DNA of 64,000 nt from Echinococcus granulosus. Taxonomy: Eukaryota; Platyhelminthes; Cestoda; Cyclophyllidea; Taeniidae. Numbering within the stretch: the first letter of the stretch is position 1; every line of letters begins with the position of its first letter. The notes beneath the pieces were generated by a model. The model saw only the letters and a list, made by a program, of their open reading frames with translations. It did not search any database and was not told where the DNA came from. The position numbers and the translations under genes were made by a program. The DNA lies in assembly GCF_000524195.1 (NCBI RefSeq), contig NW_020170405.1:765582-829581 (forward strand), in the 5' to 3' direction. Positions 41,701-56,400 of this stretch are shown one piece after another.

Positions 41701-44700
41701 TATTCACTGTAGGGCAGGGAAGACAAATTATCATCGGCTCCCGTACTACCACCCATCTTTGAGTCTCGTTCATTTCCTCACATTATTCGAGAAGGGAATT
41801 GTTTTCTCGCAAAAATCCCCTCCCGAACTGCTGTTTCAAAGGTCCAGAAAACAAAGCTCACTTAATTTTTACTGTTACAAACTTGTTACAGTTCTGACAT
41901 AAGTGGGAGGTGGAATAGGTTTCATGGTGAAGGGTTTAAAAATATTTTCTCAATTTTTAAATTTCACTACCGATTATGTACGCTTGCTGTGAAAGGTTTG
42001 CGATAAGCTCGTCTATTCGCTGCAGAAAACGTGTGGAAAAGCAACTTGAATGCGATCCTGCGCTCATCGCCCTCCAATGCAATGTCAGTGGAATTCTTCA
42101 ATCTCCTCCTCGCATTCGCAGTATTAGCCCTTCGTTATCCAGCCGTATTTTGGCGAACCAATCACGCCTTTGCCTTTACATTCTCCCTTCTACTCGTCAT
42201 CCTCGGCGTACACGGCCTTCTAGAGATGAACTCCGTCGAGGTTATCGTTAAACTTTGCTGGAACGACAAAAATTTCGCTTCTTCCCAGGCAGGCTTGTGC
42301 CAAGCATCTGTCGTGGGAGCATCTAATGGTGGTGATAAAGTGGATTTTCTGGGACCAGCGGTCTTCGAGAAACCCAAAAAGGATCCAGAAGGCCTGCAAA
42401 ATGCCACCGCACTCTTTCTTTCCACATTCGGGACCCTCACAATGCTACTTCTCACCGTCTGTGTGTTTGACTATGGCATTGATCAATTCGTAGACAGACT
42501 CATTGCTTTGAGAAGCGCTATTTTTGGACCCGCTTCACAGGATGTCGCTCCCTCCGACACGGCATCGATTCAGGGCGGAGGTGTTGGTGGTGTCTGTGGT
42601 CTGAAATCGGAAGGACAGCGTCGCAGACAACGAGGGACGGTCTGGCGACGTCTTGTGGCAGTGGTGGGAGCCCTCTGCGTTCTAGCCATTAAAATGCCCG
42701 TCCTCATAGCCTGCGGTCATGCCTTTGGGGCCAGTAGAAGCCCACTACTTTTAGCCAACATTGTCGCTACAGTCTTCTTCTTCTGTGTCTGGTTTATTAT
42801 CTGGTTCGCCTTCTGTCTCAAATCCGAATGGAAATTCAAGGTATTTGGTACTATTTTGATAAATTATGCATTGTTCTGCATGATTCTAATCAAACATTCA
42901 TCTGAAATTATTATGAATATGTCCCTAAGATTTCATTTAGTTTTTCTCCTATAAAATTTTTGAGTATCACCTTATCCCTTTTTCGTGATACGACCAAGGA
43001 CCATAGCGGTTCTTTTTCAATGGCATTAATCGCGAAACGAAGGTTTTATTGGGAAGCCAGCATTTTCATTTAAACAATTTTTGATCAGCAAGTGAGGAAA
43101 TTTGTTTACAAAACACAGAAACCTGTTGACGCATGAACGGGAACTATTAGGCGGCGATGAAAGTAGGGCACTACACACGCCCAACTCAAATAAACGCTCC
43201 CTGTGTCATTTTTGATCACTGTCATGCATTTTGATGCAGAGTTTCAAGAGCTAAAGTCGGACTCATTAAATGACAAAACCAGAAAGTCACCTATTGCCTT
43301 TTTATCGTCGTGTTTTGGGTGTTTCCTATGTTGTTTACACCGTTTCATGAATCAACATGCTGTTGGACGGTCAATGGTTGACCTCCGATGTCTATGGGCG
43401 CGTCCTGAAAGGGTGTTCCAAAAGCCAAGCTTCACTCTGGCCTGGTTTTCTTTATGAATCAACCCGCATCTCTATTTAGTCATTTAGACGATTGAGGGGT
43501 CTTATGTGTACACTTATGTGCAAACAGTAGGCACTGAAACTAGGGTTATGGGCGTGAAAATTCGACGAGTGGAGTCGTACATTATGGTAACGTAGACTTT
43601 CTAATGTTTTAATGTAGTTTCATGTTTGTCGGGTAACAGGAAATCCTTTTTCTGTCAATCTAACACATTGTCTGTATTGTTAGTACCATAGATGTTGTAT
43701 GAAATGCCTAAATTTTGGAGTTTTGGAGTTTACTAATCCCTTGCAATGGGATTTTGTACAAAAGTCGTTCACAATCACACGTAAGGATACTGGAACAGAA
43801 GCCTGGCGTATCCAGTTGCGCTTGTACCGGGTTCAGCGAACTATTAGTGAGGAACCGTGACACTGTTACCTCTGTTTTCCTGACCCTGGAAGTTTGCCTT
43901 CGCCCTCGAGCATATCCGGTTTTGCTTTATCAGTGGACGGTTTTTTTCCTTTTTGTTTTAAAGGACTATTGTTCTTAGTCGGCCCTCTGTGGGTAGTTGA
44001 CTGGGCAAGTTAAATATATAGTGGAGCTGTGCTTCTTTTGTGCGCGGTTAGAGTTTTGCAGCATGAGGTCTAGTTGGTAGAAGTGGAACCAGGTTCTCTG
44101 TTCCAGCATCCCCTAGCAGTAGTACTTCACTAAAGCTGACATTGATTGGCAAAACTCCGTCATCTTATCCTTTGGAAAGTTAATATTCAGGTCTAAGATT
44201 TCCGCTGTTTTACGTTTCAAGGGCGAAAGAGAAGGCAAATTGCCTAACTTGACTGAATGAAGAGCCTCTGTCCTACTGTAAAAAGTGATGAATCGCGGTG
44301 TCTGTATTCCGAGACTGACGATTTCGAATATGCAAAGGAGGGTCGCCCTCAAAATTCAATCTAAATTAGAAGTTGAGTGACATTACTGTACGCCACTGGG
44401 TGAATCAGAAGAGTACTAATGAAAATCGCTGTCAGCCACTCAAAGGATACCAATGATATCGATGGGTATTCGGGGAATGTGTAAAAGAATACTTTTTTGG
44501 AGTTCTTCTACGGGTTACATTTCAGTATAACGTGACATAGGGCGAAAATTGTACTTGACTTTCGGTTCCGTGATTGACTGGCTAATGCCATCTTCGCCAT
44601 ATCTACTGGTATTCTCGATCGTAACTCATCATTCCTTGCGATCCAACTCACACATTATCGCAGTCTACCTTTCTAGAGTCGACTTTTGTTTCAATCATAA

Positions 44701-47700
44701 ATGGGTTCACAGTTCCCTAGTTTGTAAGCAACCAAATTGAGTTCCAGGGTATGAGGAGTTTTAGGGTACTTTTGAGACTGCTTGCCTGGGCAAATCTCTG
44801 AGCTTCCACGTTATGCAATTTATTTGGCGATAACCTTTCCTCATGGAGACTATTAGCATACCACCGAATTCAAACACTATAAACTACAGTGCCTTTCACT
44901 GGAAATGGGGTTTCCCTTTTCCCGCTGCCTATAGCGAGTTCACTCTTTTATCTCATCATTGTGACAATGAGCATTCAAGGTGAGCATAAGCCTTTTATCC
45001 TCAAAGCTACTGAGGTCACTCATCACTTCCTGGAGGGCCGTAACAGTATAAGCACGAACACTTGGGGGAGAGGTGGAGATCTATCATCTGATCGCCTGTC
45101 AGCTGGCCACGCCTTTGATGGCCGCGCCGACCCGTGCATTGCGACGGGTGTTCGTGTTTGCGTGCCATATCGCGTGAGCACACTTGCACCCACACCCACA
45201 AGGCACACCGGTCCGCGCAGGTGGGTGTGCGTGTGTTGGGACTGTATGGGGTGGGACGTTGGAACCTTGTTTGCATTATGGTCTTTACACGTCTCCCCTG
45301 ACCACTTACCGTCCATGCGAAAATTTGCATAGCTCCTTAGTTCAATGAATAGTGGCTAACACAAGGTAATGAGCTTGTAGTTTTGCGGAAGGACTCATTT
45401 GCATTGATCCATGATGTCTATTTAGTATGTTTTTGTTATTGATGTTGCTTCGCTGCTGATCGGAGTGATGACATAGAAGCGTCTGCGGGTGAAGATAAAT
45501 GGGTGCGAACCCCGAACGGTAAAGAATCTTTGAACAGCGATCCTCGGCTAATCTACTTTCGAACCACATCGGAGGGGAACGGCTTAAATTGGGCGTCAAA
45601 ACCATCGCTCTCCGTTTTTGGGTGAAAAAGGAGTCATAGATGAGGTTGATCTTCGGTTGGTGGCGGGTTTGATAAGAATCTTTCAAATGTAGAATAAATT
45701 ACTTGGCTATTTGAAATATGCCATCGAGGTCGTGATTGAATGTTTTGAAAACAGCTTCACATTTAAGAATCATTTTGCATTTGAAAGCAAGAAACATTGA
45801 GTACAATTGAAACTCGGGGTTAACCATTAATTCATTTCAAGCGTAATTTCTCTTTTCTGGAGACGTTCGTAACCTTAGCTGACATGCATGTTTTGATTCG
45901 GATCTGCGCTCTACTTCGATCCCCTTGATTAACCAACATTACATACAGATCAACTTTAGATAAGCTAGTCGTTATTACACGACCAAGGCCAATCAAGATA
46001 CCGTAGATTTGCAACAATGGAACCGCCCTGTGTCTTCGGTAGTCAACCAACGGTCATGTACGCACGCGTCGTCTCCTCATCTTACTCATTAAGGGTCGCC
46101 GAATACAGCCATCCCTATTGAAGTCTTTGTCTCCTGTTTACCTTGGTCAGGAACACGGCAGGACCCAAGCTCTCATGCACATGAATACCAGTTTATGACA
46201 GCTAAGTGCCGTATTTACGCACTCATGAAATGCGTCTCAAACATCGTGTTAAGGAGCTCTTGACAAAAAAATTAAGCATCTAACCATGTACTTTTCAATT
46301 TGACGTTTTAATAATATTTAAAGTCTGATTGTTTGATTTTACACGTTCAGCCGAATATGGTTGTGTAGAGTCTGGTGTATTTAAAGCAAAGCATTGTTTT
46401 TATCGTTCCTCCTCTTTCTTTTGAGAATACTGACCACTTTACTTGGAGCACATCCTTTTACAAAGGAAATACACCGCTTCTATACAATACGGTAATCAAA
46501 TACCGTCTTAAATCTGTCCCCAAAAATGGTTAATCTCCCCATTACTACCATCCTGCCTTCTATTCGTGTAGTGACTGCATTAAAAACCATCTGCTTGTTT
46601 GGGCTCATTCCATTGTCCACTTGATCTAGTTTGGCATTCATCAAAAAGCGAATCTCATTTATAAGATAACATCGCTACTGACCTTGCCACTTCTCAGACT
46701 CGCTTGTTTGTAGTAAACTCTCCTTGGCAAAATTAAAGGGAAGATGATGTTATTTTGCGCTCACTTCTCGACGATATCATCATTTTGGTCACGCAGCCGT
46801 GTTAACAGTCCAGCAATTCTACCAGTCCTTCAATGAATATTCTTCGGTTCAAGCACCTGTAAATTTGCCTGGCATGAGCAATTTGGTGGGATGGACATCC
46901 ATTTTCATAGCAGACAACGCGGTCGTAGATCGGCCCCGCGTTACTGGGTGACTAAAGATCCATTTGTTGGGGTGGGTTTCCAGAGTATTTTCCAGTTCTC
47001 TCTATCACTTTAATTGGGAGAAAAGTGGATCTGATTTGAACTAATTTTTTGCATACATAAGTTAAATTTAAGGGAGGCTTTACTGCGGATTTAATAGACT
47101 TTTTTCCGTAAGTCCACTTTTTTGCTTGTTTCCATTTAGTTTTGTAGGAATTTGGTATTTTATTCGAAGCCATTTTTAGCCTCTATTCTAGATGGCGAGT
47201 TTATTTCGCGTACAGAATTTAATGACTGTCTTATTCGATTCTGATAAGTGGAGTTTAAGTTATTTAATTTCACTTATTATTGCACTCACTTCCCAGTTAA
47301 TGGGTTAATAATTTGAATTATATTCATCGTTAGCGCTTCTGTTGGAGGGTAAAGCATCCTCTCTTATCGGCCAATTCAGGTGACCTATACATCCCCACTC
47401 CATCTTCCCATATCCCACCCTCTCACGGTGCAGTACCCCTCGCAGTCGGCTGCAGCCCTGACTCGTCTAGGAGGCAATGGTGGTGGTGTCCCAGGTGGTC
47501 TTCCTGGCACCCTTTTGGCCACTGTCACTGGTGTAGCTCCACAGCGCGTACAGCAGGACGGTATGAGGTGCGTCAGCGGTGCTGGCGGCGGTGGTGGTGC
47601 TGCTGGTGGCGGTGGTGGGGGCCCACGTCTGACCTCCGGCAGTCCCCCCCTTTATGCCTGTCTCCACGACGGCGGCCCTGCCGCGGGAATTTGTCGCCTT

Positions 47701-49465
47701 GCGGGGGTGGTATCGTCGCCTCCCCCTGGGGGTCAGGTGCCTATTGGCCAGTCCAACAGAGCAGCTGCGGGTGCTCAGCAGAACGTGGACTGTTATAGCG
47801 TGGATACCGAAGGCAGTAGTCGACAGAGTGGTGAGTGTCTTCAAATCATTTATCACACGAGCTAGACTCATATCCAAAGTTACTTTGTATGGTAATTAAA
47901 ACTCGGTTTGCCTTAAAACAGCTATTATGCCTCAGTCAATACTAAATCCTCCTAGTTGGGAGATTAATCCATGAAAAATACATAAATGAGTTTTTAAGGA
48001 TGCGGAAGCGCACCTTTCTTCCGCCACGTCGTCCTTATACTTATGAATAAACCAATCCTTCTTTTCAAATTAAGTGTATGCTCCTGATTTATTATGTCCC
48101 CCAAAAGTATAATGATTGCACTGGTTGCATAAAATTGATTTTCAAAATCATTCTACGTATCATCATAGGCACCAACAACTATGTGTGCCTTCAAAGCGCC
48201 TTGAATACTACTAATGCACTTGGAATGAATCCACTGCCTCAGTCACAGTCCTTTGGAAACGACGTGCCAGTGAACACATCATCGTTCGATCAGCAGGTCC
48301 CAAGGTCAACGCCTCAAGAAAATGGTGATCCTCTCAGTAAGTAGCCATTCCCATCACGTAGATGGTAATTCTCACTTCCAGCCATCAGGAAGTGTGAGGT
48401 GTGCCTAATTCACAAGTGGGCAAAGTTCAGCGCACACAGTGCTTTTTACCAGATGAAATAGCCATTGAAAGCTAGGTACAGGACAACAAACTGCGAGGGT
48501 TTTTGTAGGTCTCGAGAGTGCTCGAAGGCTATCGTTTGCATACTTTTCGTGTAAAAAACTATGCTTGATGGTATATCTATTCGGTAAATGGTAAACAAGA
48601 TAATTCCATCATGTTAGTATGCTAATCATAGCGCAGAGTATTAGGTTTTTCAGTATCACTTATTAATTTATTGGGTTTTAATACATTTGTAGGTGCTCTG
48701 CGGTATGCCTTGCGTCCTAGTGAAATTTTGTCTCCAGGAAGCCTTCGTTTTATAAACAATACACCTTTCGCTGCACAAGGATCTGGTGAGGCCGATGCAG
48801 GCCAACTTCTAACGGATAGTGTCCAGGAAACGCATAACTTTCTCCCTCAGTCATCTGTTTCAACCACAGTCGCCACCACCACTACCACCTCCGCGGTCTC
48901 CGGCACAAAAATGGACGAGTCTAAACAGCCTCAGCCGCGCGTTACCTTCAAGGAGCTGACCAAAACTATGAAAAACTCCCCTAGCACCAGTGAGGCCAGT
49001 TCGTCCCCGAATCCTAACTCATCCAGTGACAGTGGGATCGACAATCATGGCTTTCCAGTGACCACCACAACAACCACAACGATTAGTGGCTCCCTGTTTG
49101 CTACTCTGCCTTGCGTATCTAGAACGAGTCTTAGCCTTTCCTTCAATGGGACTGTGAAGAACAGAACAGCTGAGCCAACTTATTACAATCAGGAGCAGAT
49201 GTCTTCATCGTCAACATCCACCCCCGGAGTTTTTGAGTGTCCCAGCATGCCGCCGTTGAATCTGCCACAGAATGAAGCTGGAGAGGTTTCCTTCGCCAGC
49301 TTGTCACGCAGGTTTAATCTAAGGGCTACGTCTTTCGAGCTGCCCTCGCCATCGCCAGTCCCTGTTGATGCTCCAATGGTGGAAAACAAATCCCTAATGA
49401 GCCAATCAGTCATCATAAGACGGGGGGAGAGAACATCTACGGGGGAGCAATGCAGTCAAGTTTGA
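38705..49465 (+). CDS. tinc-like: Tincar-family multi-pass membrane protein
   Basis: Five exons join in phase: 38705-39437, 42026-42840, 47380-47830, 48169-48336 and 48693-49465, giving 979 residues. Eight hydrophobic segments are visible: about 18-41, 61-83 and 216-238 in exon 1, and 268-288, 295-318 and three more in exon 2. This matches the 8-transmembrane Drosophila protein Tincar. Tincar-like landmarks are DNLWRPWY near the N-terminus, PVLEAQLIFHHVLP..NVWKSNL across exon 1/2, and RYPAVFWRTNHAFAFTFSL. Others are W..WFAFCLKSEWKFK after the last segment and PRVTFKEL in the cytoplasmic tail. The tail has a Gly-rich run and long Ser/Thr-rich stretches. In flies Tincar acts in heart and eye development; the role here is unknown. 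The donor at 39437 (GTGAGT) is preferred over a weaker one at 39476. The start is the Met directly before the conserved N-terminus; an in-frame upstream Met at 38573 lies in low-complexity DNA. Confidence 0.87.
45178..45240. repeat. GT/CA-rich imperfect inverted repeat in tincar intron 3
   Basis: CACCCACACCCACAAGGCACA is followed by ACCGGTCCGCGC and then AGGTGGGTGTGCGTGTGTT, so the two arms are roughly complementary and could fold back. It lies in the 4.5-kb intron between tincar-like exons 2 and 3. Confidence 0.45.
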
Positions 49466-50450
49466 AAAGGACTGCCGATACTTTCGCCTTGTTTTGACTC
49501 CCAGTAACCCGTGCATTTTATACCCACATGTCTTGTACATTTTAAAGGGACGGACAAATTTCCCAAAAGTTGTTGTACACGCTGCAAATGTAATGCCTTT
49601 ATTTTCATCCAAACACGAATTTTTACCACTGTAAAACAGACTTCTGTGCTCATTGTAGTCACCTCAAAACAGCGGTGTGGGTTACATATTTCGGTTGCCA
49701 GATTTGTGTCTGTTTCAGGTACGGGAGTGGGGTATGAGGGCATGCGTCTCAAAACACCGATTGTGAGGTATTTGAGCGTATTGGCTGGTGTAAAAGTCGA
49801 TAATGGCCGTGGAAAAGATTTTGCGGGGAGAAAGCCAGGTTACCTTGTGAGTCCGTTAACACCAAGAGAAGCTGCCGAATAAGTTTTAGGCTAGAAAGGT
49901 ATGTCAAATAGGAACGCAATGAGATGAGGACAGTTTGGTTGCTGATATTCCCCAAAGATTCCAGTGTTTTTAATTCCATGGAACACACAATCCTAACCGC
50001 GGAATGATATGCTTATTGGATTTTCGAAATTCAAGACGTTTAAATCTGTACAATATAACTATAATACTCATGTTATTTAAAGTGCGCCGTTGGGTGAGAA
50101 GCGGGCATGCAACAGGAAACCTGTGGTAAAGGAATGGTCAGAATCCCTCGAAGCCGAAGAGACCTCAGCATCCCGGTCCCCTTAAACCTGTACTGATTCT
50201 CACTGACTAACTAGTAAACATGTCCCAATTAAATTGGTCCATTCATTCAAAGGGTATGAAGACCAAAGACTAAAGGACAAACATGATTTTATGCCAAATG
50301 TGGGCAAAGAAACTCAAAAGCTTTGTGTATGAGAAGTTTGGTTGGTATTTTTGCTTCTTACTTTTTGGTTGTTTGTTTTAGCAGTCGGGAATACGCGCTC
50401 ACGTTGACCGTGTCGGCGGATGGAATTGCTTTTGGGTTTTTCCGAGTAAT
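49466..50450. other. Intergenic interval between the tincar-like gene and KDM6
   Basis: 985 bp between two genes on the same strand. It must hold the tincar-like 3' UTR and the KDM6 promoter. I see no canonical AATAAA close to 49465. An open frame at 49511-49882 has no known motif. Confidence 0.4.
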
Positions 50451-53400
50451 ATGGCTTCGCCGCCTTATTTGTCATTATCATTTACAGAAGAGGAGGCTAC
50501 CAAACTAGCTGAACTCGACAGGTAGGTTCAAACTAGCTGTATGTGTTTTGACCGAGTCGTATACAACTGACCTTATGTGCTTAATGACAATATGGAATGA
50601 ACAGCGCCAAAATTTTTTATTAAACAGAAAATTTATGTATGCATCGAAGGGCACTTTTTTCGTTCTAATGCGGAGGTTGGTGGCTGTGTCGTCCCTTGTT
50701 AAAATGCAGTCACCTTTGATTTCCATGTTATGGTTCTATGATAAAATATGCGAATTTGCTTTATAATTGTCACTTCTTTTGCTTTGGGAAATGTTATGTT
50801 GCTGAGCCTGAACTTCCACGACTGAGTACCGTTAATTGTATGCTAGTGGTATCAATTGTTAAGCGTGACAGTTAAATTTATACAGATGCCTTAATTTTCA
50901 TGTCGTGGATTCGTTGGTGCCATTTTATCAGGTTTTATTCTATTCACATTGCAGCTTGGAATTCGGCTTTTTCCGGATCGATGCTAACGACAATCGCAAG
51001 CTATTAGAGAGGGTCGTTTTCTATTTGGATGGGATTATTGCAAGGAAAGTATACGAGCTAGAAGAGGCCAGAGCAAAAGAAGAACAAGAAGAGCTTCGAA
51101 TCCTTGATGAAATGCAGAATTCCGTGCAATCTCCTACAAAAATTCGGGTCAATGTGTATTTAAAATATTCTAAAATGCAAGATGAAAGTATTCCACCCAT
51201 TATCTATCTCCTACTTGGCCATTATCAGCTCCTACTAAATCTCTATGATGACGCTTTCTCGGCTTACTCGAAGTATGAATCACTAGTGGATGAAAAGGGT
51301 CGTCGAAATTTGTCTTTCCTCTATGGCCTTGCATTATGTTGTTTCCATTTTGGTGCTTTCAATCGGTAGGTTTCTTATTTCTCCTGAAACTATGACTTGA
51401 TTATGAAGCGCGCTCCTTTTATTCCAACAAATTCTTTATCTGCAACCATCTTTTCCACGACGCAAAGAAATTCATATTCGTCTTGGTTATATTTATAAGC
51501 TAAGGAAGGACTTGGACAAGAGCCACAGACACTTTCGTCAAGCTCTTCGCGACGAAAGTCCCAGTACATGGGGGCCCATCGAGAGTATGTCATTGATTTT
51601 CCTGCTACGCTTGACCTTAGTTCAATTCCAGATAGGCCATTTATTAGAAGTCTGTGGTCGTATCAAGCAAGCGAAGGCGACTTACGAACAGATACTTGAG
51701 AGTGTTCAACCGGACACGGCCACTCATGTCCAACATCTCTGTCTGCGCCAGCTTGGTAAGTTGTCCAATATTCCTCATGAATTACCTCGCGTTAGCCTGG
51801 CTTTACCAGACGGGTGGAGGTGGTCAGATTGGTGGAAAAGGTGAACCTGGTGTGGCCTCCCCAGCACATAAAGAGTTGGCCATTCAACTTCTGCAAAAAG
51901 CTGTTGATTTGGACAGTTCAAATGGAAAGACCTGGTATCTACTGGGTCGCTGTCAAGCCGCTGTTAATCGAGTACAGGACGCCTTTCGGGCCTATCGTAG
52001 TTCCATTGACAAGACAGAAGCGAGTGCAGATACGTGGTGCGTTGTTTACACCATGATATTGAATGTGTCACATTGACTTTAGGATTTTCTTTAATGCATT
52101 GACGCTTTTTACAGGTGCTCGATTGGCGTGTTGTATCAGGAACAAAATCAGCCTATGGATGCTCTACAGGCATACTTTTGTGCGGTGCAGCTGGACAAGT
52201 GTCATGTCACCGCGTGGGTCAACTTAGGCACCCTGTACGAGAGCATGCATCAGTTCAAGGAGGCGCTAAAGTGCTATACCAACGCAGTGAATGCGGACAA
52301 GCGCGATGTGGTATGTGTGTGTATGCGAGGAGAGGATGTGATCTTGGATCGACTCAAAATCGGGGAAAAATAACCTGGACTTTTTCTCGGTTCAGATCAA
52401 ACCACCAGTGAAGGCTCGCATTGCAACACTACAGCAACTGCTACCCCGCCTTGCTGATAAGGTGATGGTGGGCTGTGGCGGCGTCGGTGTGGATGTAAGT
52501 CTGGTGAACGCGGCCGGAGGTGCCATTTCTTCCTCTGCACTTTCGACCACCCCTCTGACCAAATTACCTACTGTCGACGCTGCCTGGGATCTGCCCATCC
52601 CCGCCGAACTCACCCAGCGACAGGTGCAGCTTATGCTTCAGGAAGCAAATCGGTCACAGTGCTCAGCCTTCTCCAACAGCGGCTCCCACTGGGCTGCTCT
52701 CCTCAGCAGTAACGCTGTCAAATTGGAAGAAGAGGAGGAAGAGGGTGGAAAGGCAATGAAGGTTGGCAAGGGTAGTTCTAGAGATGGTGTGTGCTTCTTC
52801 TCAATTATTTTGGCTGTTGTATGCCTCGTATTTTTTCCGCCTTTGTCCTTATATATCTTTCCATACGTTAAGAAGGTCAAAAATCGATTTTGTTATTCGG
52901 TTTCCATCATTATTAACAGAGGCAAAAGAGATATTAGTAAGGTACCCTAATCAATTCTCGTTCCGCACCATAGTAAATATTTAGTCTTACTGATTGTTAG
53001 CTTTAATATATTGCTCATATATTGCACTTAGGATACATAACGAAACTCGCATTTACGTGTTCCGCTATATAGGTATCCAAAAGCACGGTGATGAGCCTCC
53101 AAGACCGTTTAAAAGGCTCAAGGTGGAAGAGGAAGAGGAAGAAGGAGAGGAGGGTAGAAAAAGAAATTTCAGTGAGCTTTCATTGCTTCCGGATCCACCT
53201 CCCTCTGCGGACGAAATTAGCACGCTGTACAACCTGCTCGTAAATCAAGTCTATTTTTATAAGAATGCGTATTATTCGTTTCATTTAATGATGTTATTGG
53301 TATTTTACAAATTACATTCGTCTCAGATCAGTTCCATAAATTAATTTTTTTTGTAAAGCTGTATAGTTTATTTGTTATGGAGAGGTCATTGGACAAATGC

Positions 53401-56400
53401 CTTTTGGCTCCATCTTAATGTTGCTTGTTCTGTCGTGAATGGGTTTGTTTTTCAACCGGCATATCTGCTAATGACCCACCCACTTGACGGCTGCACTCAT
53501 TTTGGGGTGCAACTGTTAACACTACTGTTCACTTAGAATAAATTTGAAGTCAACCCATGGGTTCCTTCGTCGTAAAAGCTGTAATTTTTTCCTGACATTT
53601 ACAGTAAGTGAATGCTATGTATAACTAGGGGTTGCCCTTTGCTCTGTCTCAATACCATTTTGCACTGGTAACTTGCTAGTGTCAAGGGAACGGACAGTCA
53701 GCCAGGCAACGCCACCAATTTCAGCGCATTTACACAAAGGCCTTCAATTACTTGCTCTATAAGAAGCGCCACCCAGAGGCAACTGCAGCTCTGACTGACG
53801 ATCCATTCGCTTGTGCAAGTCGACACATTTTCAAGCGTCAAATAACCCCTGCTTCCGCCTCAGAGGGGTCCGAAGGAACTGGGGTTATGGTGAGTGCCTC
53901 TAGCACCAAGGTTAGCATCTCCACACCGCCCGCCTGTGTAACCTCGTCGGCCGATGATGTCGAAAAGGTGGGCCAGCGTCAACAGCAACAGGTGGACGCC
54001 ACAGTGGCTGACCTACTCTCAGCTGCTGCCAATGATGACACTCTGAGCGCCGATCAACTGCCTGATGACTTTGCTCTTCTTACTGATGACCTCTTTGCTC
54101 AGGTTAGTCACCGTTGTCTGATTATTTCGACGAGAGCCTCATAAGCACTCTCATTAGAAACGTCTACGGTTTTGTGTGCTAAAGTCAGTTCCTTTTTCAG
54201 TACGCGTTGGGGTGCCAATTTCGGATAACTCCACAGTGTTTTTTATCGAAAATCGCGTTCTGGAACCACTCTTTATCTTGGCACATGTCCTGCATCTAAT
54301 TATTGTTTCAACAAAGTAGTGGGAAGTACATATACTTTGCAAATTGTTACTATATTTAATAACATTTTTAACAACATATTATACTTCTTTTCAAGACGCA
54401 AGGATGATGCTATTGTACCAGGAATGCGAAAGAAAACGATAAAACCGTTAGTGTGAATTGAAGATGGGAACCAGGAGTTTCGAATGATACTTAGATTTAT
54501 TAGCTTCTGGTGTTTGAAGAGATATTATGTCCTTTGCTCAAATGAACCATCCGGATATTGCTATCTAGCTAACATGCGTTTATGGACACTATATTAATTT
54601 GTACCTACGATGTATATACTGGAAGTTCTATACGGCATGGATTTGTTTTAAAACAACAGTATAATTTTGTATGGGGTCTGAGCTGGATAAGTGAAGCCTT
54701 TTTTATCAGTGTCTTCTTATGGATAGTTTATGCTCCAACGCCCGAGTTGCACTTCAAGATTAGTGCAATGTATAACAGATGAAGAACCATACAAACCCTA
54801 CACAAAGGTTGTGACGCAGCAGGATGGATTTATTGCCTAGCAATCTGTATAGTGAAACAGACACTCAGGAGGTAAAGTAATGCTTTGTAGCTCAATACCA
54901 CAGCTGATGAATTGGTGGATATCACTCTCTTTCAAAACCCCCCGAGTTCGACCAATGGTGGGGGTGATGGGGAGTACGTCGGAAGCGCCGCCGGTACTTC
55001 CACTACTGCCGGTGCCACCGACCAAGGTGCATCCTCCACCACGGCAGATATGAAGTCCACAGAGGGCGAAGCACAACAATGTCCATCTGCACAACCGAAA
55101 CGCGAGAACATCACCTCATCGTCACAGAAGGACAACTGCGCTACCGCTCCATCCAACGTGTCCGAGGTGCCACCGAAATATTCCACTCCACCAAAACTCG
55201 TGCGCAACTTGGGCGCTTTTTTAACCAGACCGATGGTGCAGCTTAAGAGCCCCACCACCGATTTAAGTACCTCCATGACCGCTAAACAGGTGTGTTTGCA
55301 TGTGAATTTGGCACCAATTACCGTTCTGGTAAATTGTAAAACTAACTGCTTTTTTCTCAACTCCAGATTATCGACGCTGTTTCCGGACTCGGTCGGCTAG
55401 GTGGACCGTGGTGGAACAGCCTGCTTCCCGAAGGCAGTTCTCTACCCTCTCCTCCCGAGAAGCCTCTTCCTGCCTGTCCGGCAGACAGACTGTTACCCCC
55501 GACGCCCTGCGTTTATCTAGACAAACGGAAAGACGCCGTTTCTCCCGAATTGGCTCGCTTTTGCCTCTCCCAACCCGTTGTGGTTGTGCGGGGTCTGGCC
55601 GCTGCTCTACGAATGGATTTGGGACTCTTCTCCACCAAGTCTCTTGTTGAAGCTAATCCCAATCAGCGGATTGAGGTACCAGAGATTTACATTCTCAAGT
55701 ACTGCATCGTAGAAATACATCTCTTTTTCGTTACTGTAATCCTCATCTTGTGAACTTTTTCTGGTCTTTTTCTTGTAGGACGCCAACCGGCCAAAAGTAT
55801 CGACACTAAGGTTCAATGTTTAATTTATTCCGGAACAGTTAGCAGTAAATACAGACGCTAATCATACTCAACTTGGCAAAATTAGTTGCAATTTACTGAG
55901 AATACATAACTTAGGTTTTTTGGTCACGGTTATCGAAAGACTGTTCATTCACTGTTTGACCAGGTGGAATAATTTCAGCGCGTACCACACTATGACATAC
56001 AAACGCTAGCGTGGGGTCTGTTGATAAAAGTAGAAACTGAGGTACACTTTATGTACAGAAGCTACGTGAACCGTTTTAGGGTTTTTTGATTAACTCAATG
56101 AAAAAAAATATTGAAATAAGTTTTGTAGTTCTTGGTAAAGCACTATTAAACGATTGTTTAATATTTGGTGGAAATTACTATAAGCTAGGAGCAATTTTGG
56201 ATGCTCGGTTTAATTAAACACTTCTCTGTATTTTTTGTCACGGTCTTACCACAAACAGCGGACATCAATCAGTACTGTTTGATGAGGGCGACAAAGTAGA
56301 AAGCTCATTCATGTAAATAACCAATTAAACTTGCCCACTTCAGATTCGTACGCAATTAGCAAGTGGTGTGGATAAGACTCAAGCAGCACCTTTGTCCTCG

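Noticed and set aside
47467..47877. 136-codon minus-strand open frame
   Set aside because: It is antisense to the Gly-rich tincar-like exon 3, which joins its neighbours in phase; the antisense product is low-complexity.
54820..54873. Possible KDM6 exon between exons 9 and 10 ([16 protein letters not shown], then GTAAAG)
   Set aside because: No upstream acceptor places it in phase with exon 9, and exon 10 already joins exon 9 in phase 0 through TTTGTAG.
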